Assembly (NCBI GenBank): GCA_025769875.1
Contig: JAGFNK010000061.1
Span: 1 to 64,000, forward strand
Direction: 5' to 3'
DNA length: 64,000 nt
From: Russula earlei
Taxonomy: Eukaryota > Basidiomycota > Agaricomycetes > Russulales > Russulaceae
The position numbers and the translations under genes are program-made. This document shows, in pieces, positions 57,246 to 64,000 of this stretch (its first letter is position 1; each line of letters opens with the position of its first letter). The notes beneath the pieces are model-generated. The model was not told where the DNA came from. It did no database searches and saw nothing but the letters and a program-made list of their open reading frames with translations.

Positions 57246-59957
57246 TGGGCCTGTGAAGGGCGTTCAGAGTGTTTACGCCTGCCATTTAGGGGGTCGTATA
57301 TCCACACCCAGGTTGACATATGGTGTTTTCTCGTATCGAACAGACGTCTCGTTTCAGTTTGGATCTCCGCCGCCACCCCCTCGAAGCGAGCATGGCCATC
57401 CCAGTACTCAGCAGCATAGTCCGCAAGGGGAAATTTCTCCAGGCTGTCCTTTGTGACATCTTCACCAAGGTGTAGTAGAAGACTGAGACAAGCTTGCGCA
57501 ATGATAGTGTGAGAGGGTGTCATAGAAAGGTGGAAACGGGAGATCAGGTCCTTTGATTCGGCAAGCCGCGACGACGTCAGGTATTCTTTGACCGAAAAAT
57601 GCGAAAATTCGATGGCCTGTGATCCGTCCACGTCGACGATGGAAAGCAATGTAGAGCACGTGAATAGTACCATGTGCGCAGGGTCTTCTGGCTGCCAGTC
57701 AACCACAAATGTAGGGGCTGATCCCGTGTCGAAATCGAAGGCGAGAAACTCTGCGAGCTCCTCGACACGGAGCGGACGGGAAGCTACCGCAACGCACTGG
57801 AGAAGTCGGTGTGCATATTGCCACCTGTGCTCATCCAGTTCCATCAATGTGCGTGCGTATGTCTCATCGAGCGTCTTCGGTAAAACGTCCAGAGCATGCC
57901 GTATACATGCTGGGATGCAATCACGGAGGTAGACGATCTGACAGAAAACCCAGCGAAACCTATATTGCAGTTAAATATGAGCGAGTCTGATAACAAATCG
58001 TAGTGGTGATTACTTACATCCCATCAGCCCTTTTCGTAATCACGTCAATCACCAATTCCCTATCCATCGCTTTCCATTTTTGGAACGGACCCTCCGTGTG
58101 AATGATAGCCTTGATATATTCCGCGATGTCACGAATTTGCCCTTCCTCGGAATGTAGAGAAACAGAACAGAAAGATAAACGTTCGAGGGCAAGTTTGATG
58201 TCAGCCTCAGGCCGGCTAGTAACACAAATCCGCAGATTCGTAACCTGTAACTTGACAAGATCCTCCACCAGTTTCAAGACTTTGTCTCGGGCAGATGGCA
58301 AACCAGCTATCTCTGGGCATTCGTCCAGGGCATCAATGATGATGTACAAAGTGGCTTGTCCCTGAATATTGACCATGTCTTTGAGGCATTGTATGAGCTC
58401 AGTCTCGTTGGCATATTCCTCGCCGCAACGATGCACCTCGAAGAATTCAGAGATGATGTCGTAATAGGAATCGGACTGATCACAAAGTTGGATCACCAAA
58501 GACGACACCAAATTGCGCAGGTCCTTCTTTTGGTCCTCCCTGAAATCGCAATAGAAGAAAGCTAATGACGCTTGTTCATGCTTGCACATTTCAAGGATAT
58601 CTACGATGATCGCAGAACTGGTTTATGGACTATGGTCAGTATCCGCAAAGGAAATATGGGGGAGATGGAAGTACCAGAGAACAGTCTTTCCGGCACCCGC
58701 TAAAGAGGAAGAGTCATTACTCGTGGGGGGTGAGTATGGTTACAAAACACAGACGTTTTCCGTGAATCCACAAACGTGAACTGGGACCAGATGATTTCCA
58801 TTTTGCGTAAGTGTCACCTTGAATCCACCAGGTTGAAGTTCCGACACGCTTAGATTCACAAGCAGTCTTGTGGTTTTTCCAGGGATCTGGGGGCGAGAGC
58901 CATTTGTGAATGTCCTGTCGAAGCTTGTTGCCTGTGAAGGGGTGTGAGTGCCCCGTAACAGCTATGTGAAAATAAAATGACCCACGTTCGGACTTGGTCA
59001 TTTCCCTGACAAATTTCCTGTTGTCTGATGATGGCCTTCTAAATAAGTCTAGGCGGTTGTGTGGTCAGTGGCGAACAGGGCACAGGCCGAGTAGCATCGC
59101 TCACCATCCAACATCACCCTGTTAGTTTTCTCTAGGCGATAAACCATCTCATAAGTCTGTGCTGCGGTCGTTTGACCTTCATCGCGAGTTAGCCTATCCA
59201 GCTTCTGTAGCGCTGCCTCGATCTCATTGCCCCCGCCAAGTTTATCGAAAAAGTTCTCTGAATTGGATTCAGTCGCCCACTACAATAAGACTGGGAAGAT
59301 GGGCTTACTAAATGGACCTTGCTTGACTTGTTTGGTCGCTAGAGCAAGGATGGAGAGAAGTTCCACCATTATCTTCACAATAATGTCCCCCAGTGCTGCT
59401 GCGTCGTTAGGAGGGACTCTTGTATATATCTCGAGTCTACGGAGGAAATTCTCCAAGGTTTCAAACAGGTGGAGGAGTGCATTGTAACTTGCGGTAACAT
59501 CCTTGATCGCCTGAAGTAGCTTAACATGACAGATTTACAGCTATAGGAGCGGAAAATGGGACATACACCGAGCAGGATACCTATCCCAGCGAAAACTACC
59601 TTTGCAGCCGGGACAAACTACGGAATGGGCATCAGGGACAAAAAATCCAATCGTCGCCCTCGGACGCACTGTACCAATGGCCCCACGGAGTAGGGTGCTC
59701 CTAGAGAGCGTGTACAAGACATGGACGGAACGCTTGACCGATTTCATGACCCTTCCGTCGTCTCGATATTGATCGAAGGAACTTGCCTGTCCCTGAAGGA
59801 CGGCGGAAATGGAATCCACAGAATGGCAATTTTGGAGCTTCTTGGCGAGCGGATGGTCAACTAGTCGCCTCCTCAGGCTCGTCTTGTTTTCGTAGTCCTG
59901 CAAGGCAGCGTCGAAGAGCGACTGGAATGACGAGGAGGATTGTGATGGGTAACTCAT
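56136..59957 (-). CDS. STAND/NLR-type receptor: Goodbye - NACHT - ankyrin repeats
   Basis: N-terminal Goodbye-type helical domain (FQSLFDAALQDYENKT, HPLAKKLQNCHSVDSISAVL, FVPAAKVVFAGIGILLG, ALLHLFETLENFLRRLEIY), a linker (LSPPDPWKNHKTACESKRVG), then NACHT: P-loop HGKPGAGKTVLCSAII built over two introns, LAFFYCDFR, Walker B TLYIIIDALDEC, sensor VTNLRICVTSRPEADI, and the winged-helix region RPLRVEELAEFLAFDF. The C-terminus is 11 ankyrin repeats. Such proteins are fungal analogues of plant and animal NLRs; ligand binding to the repeats triggers NTP-driven assembly and often cell death or incompatibility. Exons include 59957-59670, 59617-59567, about 59519-59380, several to 58760, 58589-58014 and 57960-56136. 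One base is missing near 56755 in repeat 5/6, so the frame breaks and the last six repeats sit in another frame. Confidence 0.88.
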
Positions 59958-60333
59958 ATCACTGGAAAAGATGGAGGTGAAATTTGACGGATGGATAGAA
60001 GATGACTAGGAGATGGTAGGAGAGGGTTGAGTGACGGGTAGGCGCACTGCCTCGTGTATTGAGTTATGGACAGCCGCCGAGGAGATCTAGCGAGCCGGGA
60101 GCGCTCCGAGTTAGTGGGCAGGTCAGAGGATGGTGGGGAGACAGAGGGCAGGGCCCGGGGGGGGGGCAAGCGAGAATCCCTAACGCGAAGGTGCTCACAC
60201 ACCGAAACAAAGGGGGGGAAAGGACTCTTACAAGGCGAGAATTACCTTTGATCAGTGAGGCGCATCACCTTACTTTATTGAGGGTCGCAAACTGACACTG
60301 GGCGCGAGGGCACCAGAAAAAGTGTATACTCTT
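59958..60333. other. NLR upstream region
   Basis: Probable promoter of the NLR gene, read to the left. GC-rich with a G-run at 60158-60165. No gene seen. Confidence 0.4.
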
Positions 60334-60542
60334 CCTTCACAATTTAGACTAACCCTTTGACTATAACGTCAGCGTCGCATCCGTGCGCGGCTCTGGAAAG
60401 GGCCCTGCAGTTCGGTCGCTGCTCCCTTGGATGGCGCGGGGCGAGGAAACGATGGCTGCATTCCAATTCAGTTCTCAAACTCGACCAATGAGGTTGCAGC
60501 CTTTAGCCGACTGAATTGGTTTTTAAAATGCCCGCAGTGAAA
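60334..60542 (+). repeat. Flanking direct repeat, copy 2
   Basis: See copy 1 at 55163-55375. Together they bracket the NLR gene. Copy 2 lies about 330 bp upstream of the permease start, so it may contain promoter DNA. Confidence 0.9.
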
Positions 60543-60875
60543 ACGACTCCATCGGTTCGCTGACCATCAAGAAGGAAACATCTTAGTCCCAAAGGAGCAG
60601 TGGCCAAGTTGTACCCTTCCCTTGCCGTGCACCTACGCATCTTCATCTGGCCTCAGATGACTTGCCACAATCGATCCCACCCTGCGAGTGTCACGGTAGT
60701 ATCTCGCCCGATTCTGTCCGTCAATCGGTTAGTAGAAGTGCATCTCAACTTGGCTGGACCATTGCCAGAAACTGCCGAGCTTGCGTCTGGCCAGCGCGAT
60801 TGATGCGCATTTAATAACCCCGCCTCAGCTACCACTTTTCCCCCTTCTCTCGCCTCGCTCCTTCCCCCTGCTAGG

Positions 60876-63522
60876 ATGTTCCCTTTCGTTCGCCACCCCG
60901 GGGTTGGACTTTCCAGCAGACCAGCAGACGTCACAGACCATGAAAACGAGGACCCAGGCATCACATCAGAAAAGACAAATGCCAAGTTGGACTCAGTCTC
61001 GACCTCATATATCGAGCTTGGCGAGCGCACGTTCGAGGAGGGTGAGCTAACGTTGGTTTGTACTCTTCCACGAAGCCTTTGCTGACATACATGTGTTCAA
61101 AACTAGCCACGGCCGGTGGAATGGGTCGCCATTTGGGTGTATTTAGTTGCACAATGCTCATGTATCCACCCTTTCCAGTATTTTCTGGACTTTTTCTTAC
61201 CAGGTTGGTATCCAGCATTGGTCGCATCATTGGCACGGGCATATTCTCCACCCCATCCTCTATCCTTAAATCGGTCGGTTCTGTCGGTGCATCTTTGTTG
61301 CTCTGGGTCGCAGGTTTTCTTCTTTCGTTCTGTGGGCTTTTCGTCTGGCTTGAATTCGGTTCAATGTTTCCGCGATCCGGAGGCGAAAAGGTCTACCTTG
61401 AAGCCATATATCGCCGCCCCAGATACCTTGCGACCGTTATCTTCTCCGCGAACGCCATCATCCTCGGGTTTAGCGCGAGCAACTGCATTGTGAGCTCCTC
61501 GCCAAATACTGCACCTCATCCGTCATGTGTCTTCGATGCAGGTCTTTGCCCAGAAGTGTGTATGATCTCCACGTAACGGCAGCGTCTGACAAATCCAAAA
61601 AGCATTCTTGTTTCTGCAGGACACTCTGCCGATCGCTGGGTCGTACGCGGTATTGCTATCGGAGGTACGCGTCTTCTTTTCTTTCAGAGACACTCTCACG
61701 CATACGTTTAGTCATTGGCTTTACTACGTTGCTGCACGGATTCACCCCAAGATTGGGCGTGTATGTTATGAATGTAGGGGCCACCTTCAGTATCATACAA
61801 CCTGCTTACACATTCATAACAGGTATTAACGCTCTTCAAAACATTCATCCTCGTGTTCATTGTGGTTACTGGTAAGGAATTACCTATCTGATACCATACA
61901 CTTGTGCAATCAACGCATAATCTAGGCTGGGCTGTCCTTTCTGGCAACACCCGTGTCAAAAATCCGCACTCGAATTTCCACCACGCTTTCGCAGGCAGCT
62001 CAACAAGCAGTAATGATGTTTGTACTTCCGCTCTTAGCAGATGCATAACATGTCACTTGTTGACATATATCCAGTATGCGACCGCGATGTTCAAGATTAT
62101 ATTCTCCTATTCGGGATGGCAAAACGTAAATTATGTCCTCAATGATGTCAAGAACCCAGTGCGAACGCTCAAGATTGCGGGACCCCTTGGACTCGGGATC
62201 ACGTCCGCGCTGTACATCTTGGCCAATATATCATACTTTGCGTGCGCGGGCCTTGCATATTAACAATAACTAATCCCTGACCGCACCCAATGCAGTGCAT
62301 CTTCAAAGCAGGACATCCTCTCATCTGGCACAACTGTCGCTTCCTTATTCTTCAAAAATGTTTTCGGACGTCAGGCGCAGAAGGCGCTAACAGTTTTCGT
62401 TGCACTAAGGTACGTCCTCCGCGCACTCCGATGGCTCTAGATCCTGAGGCAAATTACGTCATAGTGCGTTGGGGTGAGTGATCTGAATTTCTCGAGACCA
62501 TGTATTTCACGAAACCCTTGCTTTCCAATGCCTTCAGTGTGAGTGCCCACTCTCGAATGTTTCATTAATCGGTCCGCTCACCGAGCCCGCAGAACGTCAT
62601 GACTGTGGTGCGCTTCATACGGTTGATTCCGTTTCAAAGTCGGTGACGCAACGGCTTAGACATTCTCGGCCGCACGCGTGAACCAAGAACTCGCGAAGGA
62701 AGGTATACCGCTACCTTTCGGCAACCGTTTCTGGGCATCAAATTGGCCGACGAAAACAGCGCCATTGCCGGGATTGATCGTTCACCTCATACCTTCTGTG
62801 AGTTATCATATCTCTGCCGATAAAGAATATACCGACCCACATCATCAAGGTCATTGTCATCATACTACCTCCACCGCAAGTCGCATACCCCTTCATTTTG
62901 GACGTCGCAGGGTACCCAGAGCAGATTCTCAACCTATTCATCATTGTGGTACGTAGAACTATGCGATATCCCCCGTTCTCCTCTCATTGATCCTGGATAG
63001 GGACTCTTCTACCTCCGCTGGAGCAACCCCCGATTAGCCCGGCCATTCAAAGGCACGTCTTCCTAATTTTACCGTGATGTTACTGCCGACCTAATGCAAG
63101 CCATACAGTTTGGCTCCCCCTGGCCTTCTTCTTCCTAATAGCCGACGCTTTCCGTCCGTCATTCCGCACCATTCATATCATATTCGATGTTGACGTTATA
63201 CCTTGAACCTTGACCGCGTTAGTACTCGTTGCACCGTTCATACGCCCAGCCAACAAGGTTGGCGATACGCCGCCCCTGCCCTACTTCCTCTACCCACTCA
63301 TCGGAATTGCCGTCATGTTTTTTGGAATTCTCTATTGGGCAGTCTGGCAACTAGTGTTACCCTATGTATTCAAGTTCCGCCTTGTGCCGAGGAAGGAGGT
63401 CCTTGAGGACGGAACGGTGGTCACTGCAGTAAGTCGGCCGACTTGGCTCTGCACGAGCAATACTCCCAGTCGAATGGTCAGCGCTAACTATAATTCAGTT
63501 TTCGAGAGAAAAGGTAGAATGA
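60876..63522 (+). CDS. Methionine-type amino-acid permease (APC superfamily, LAT-like)
   Basis: A plasma-membrane permease resembling fungal MUP1. After a ~55-residue cytosolic start (MFPFVRHPGVGLSSRPADVT ... IELGERTFEEG) comes TM1, SSIGRIIGTGIFSTPSSILK, the substrate-site motif; then SVGASLLLWVAGFLLSFCGL, FGSMFPRSGGEKVYLEAIYR, YLATVIFSANAIILGFSAS, RLGVYVMNVGATF, FHHAFAGSSTSSND, YATAMFKIIFSYSGWQNVNY, VLNDVKNPVRTLKIAGPLGL, KEGIPLPFGNRFWASNWPTK, and the last membrane segments YFLYPLIGIAVMFFGILYWA. It ends VVTAFSREKVE after a final intron. About ten introns. I could not join the exons cleanly around 61545-61620 (after VFAQ) and 61770-61830, so small errors or unusual splicing are possible there. 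It probably takes up methionine or cysteine under sulfur control. Confidence 0.85.
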
Positions 63523-64000
63523 TCGAGACGAAGGAAACGACAAGGAGATGCGAAAGCCCCAGAGGCTGGTCGATCCGAGGGTTGGGGCTCTCTTCCGTTT
63601 GAAAATGTGAGTAGGCGGCTTAAGCGGTGAATAACACACGAGTTGGTAGGAAGTACGAGAGTGGGAGCCGAGGGAATGAAAAACATAACGACAGAACTAG
63701 AGCCAGAAGTCTAACGTGCTTGGGCTTGCGTACACGGGCTCGCGTCGATGCTGCTACACACAGAATTACGAGGGAAGAGACAGGAGGCTCAGATAGCTTC
63801 GAGGCTTGAGCGAGAGTAGAAGGTCAATGACACCTATACAATACGAACGGTTGATCGCGAGTAGCAAGCCATTCTTGCTACGTCGCAAGACCTGTTCTAA
63901 GCTTCCCAGCCCGTGATGCAAAAGTCGAAACAAGATCATTAGGCAGACAACAGAAATAAAGGCTTGAAGTGTCAAAGGGAATCGAAGCGGATGCGGAATG
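63523..64000. other. Downstream of the permease
   Basis: No gene recognised. Short open frames only; the next gene probably lies beyond the window. Confidence 0.4.

Overview
The window looks like chromosomal DNA of a filamentous basidiomycete, most probably an agaricomycete. Genes are split by many short GT-AG introns (about 45-90 nt) with occasional 13-17 nt micro-exons. Both strands are used, intergenic spaces are short in the core, and several families are typical of these fungi: a Goodbye-NACHT-ankyrin STAND protein, an F-box/LRR-type protein, and agaricomycete Copia, MULE and Harbinger elements. I cannot name the species. No tRNA, rRNA or CRISPR array was recognised.

Layout. (1) 1-4.7 kb: decayed repeats. 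A frameshifted TE-type ORF is followed by an element with ~415-bp inverted arms around a gag-like ORF, then an ankyrin fragment. (2) 4.8-24.6 kb: conserved core. UV-damage endonuclease UVE1, elongation factor SPT5, an F-box protein, the tiny MICOS subunit MIC10, phosphoinositide phospholipase C PLC1, a proline-rich protein and a one-TM membrane protein. (3) 25.0-42.4 kb: nested transposons. An LTR fragment; a MULE whose spliced transposase looks intact and which has a 10-11 bp target duplication; a Copia element with two ~385-bp LTRs and a third degenerate LTR inside; a Ty3/gypsy remnant between inverted LTR pieces; a Harbinger element split by a 903-bp solo LTR with a perfect 5-bp duplication; and a small element carrying a stolen MAP-kinase-kinase fragment. 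(4) 42.4-64 kb: accessory region. A conserved hypothetical gene, two tandem RNase III-fold genes lacking key catalytic acids, a STAND/NLR gene with 11 ankyrin repeats flanked by a ~210-bp direct duplication, and a methionine-type amino-acid permease.

Functional themes. The core genes serve DNA repair, Pol II elongation, mitochondrial cristae and lipid signalling and show no operon-like relation. The accessory end holds a candidate non-self-recognition receptor next to duplicated pseudo-RNase III genes. These are the best candidates for something undescribed.

Data quality. SPT5 and UVE1 each contain exactly one extra base inside an otherwise perfect exon chain, and the ankyrin array lacks one base. 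These may be consensus errors in the assembly or true lesions; raw reads would decide. Several transposon ORFs, in contrast, are broken by changes that look like CpG to TpG decay, which fits methylated repeats.
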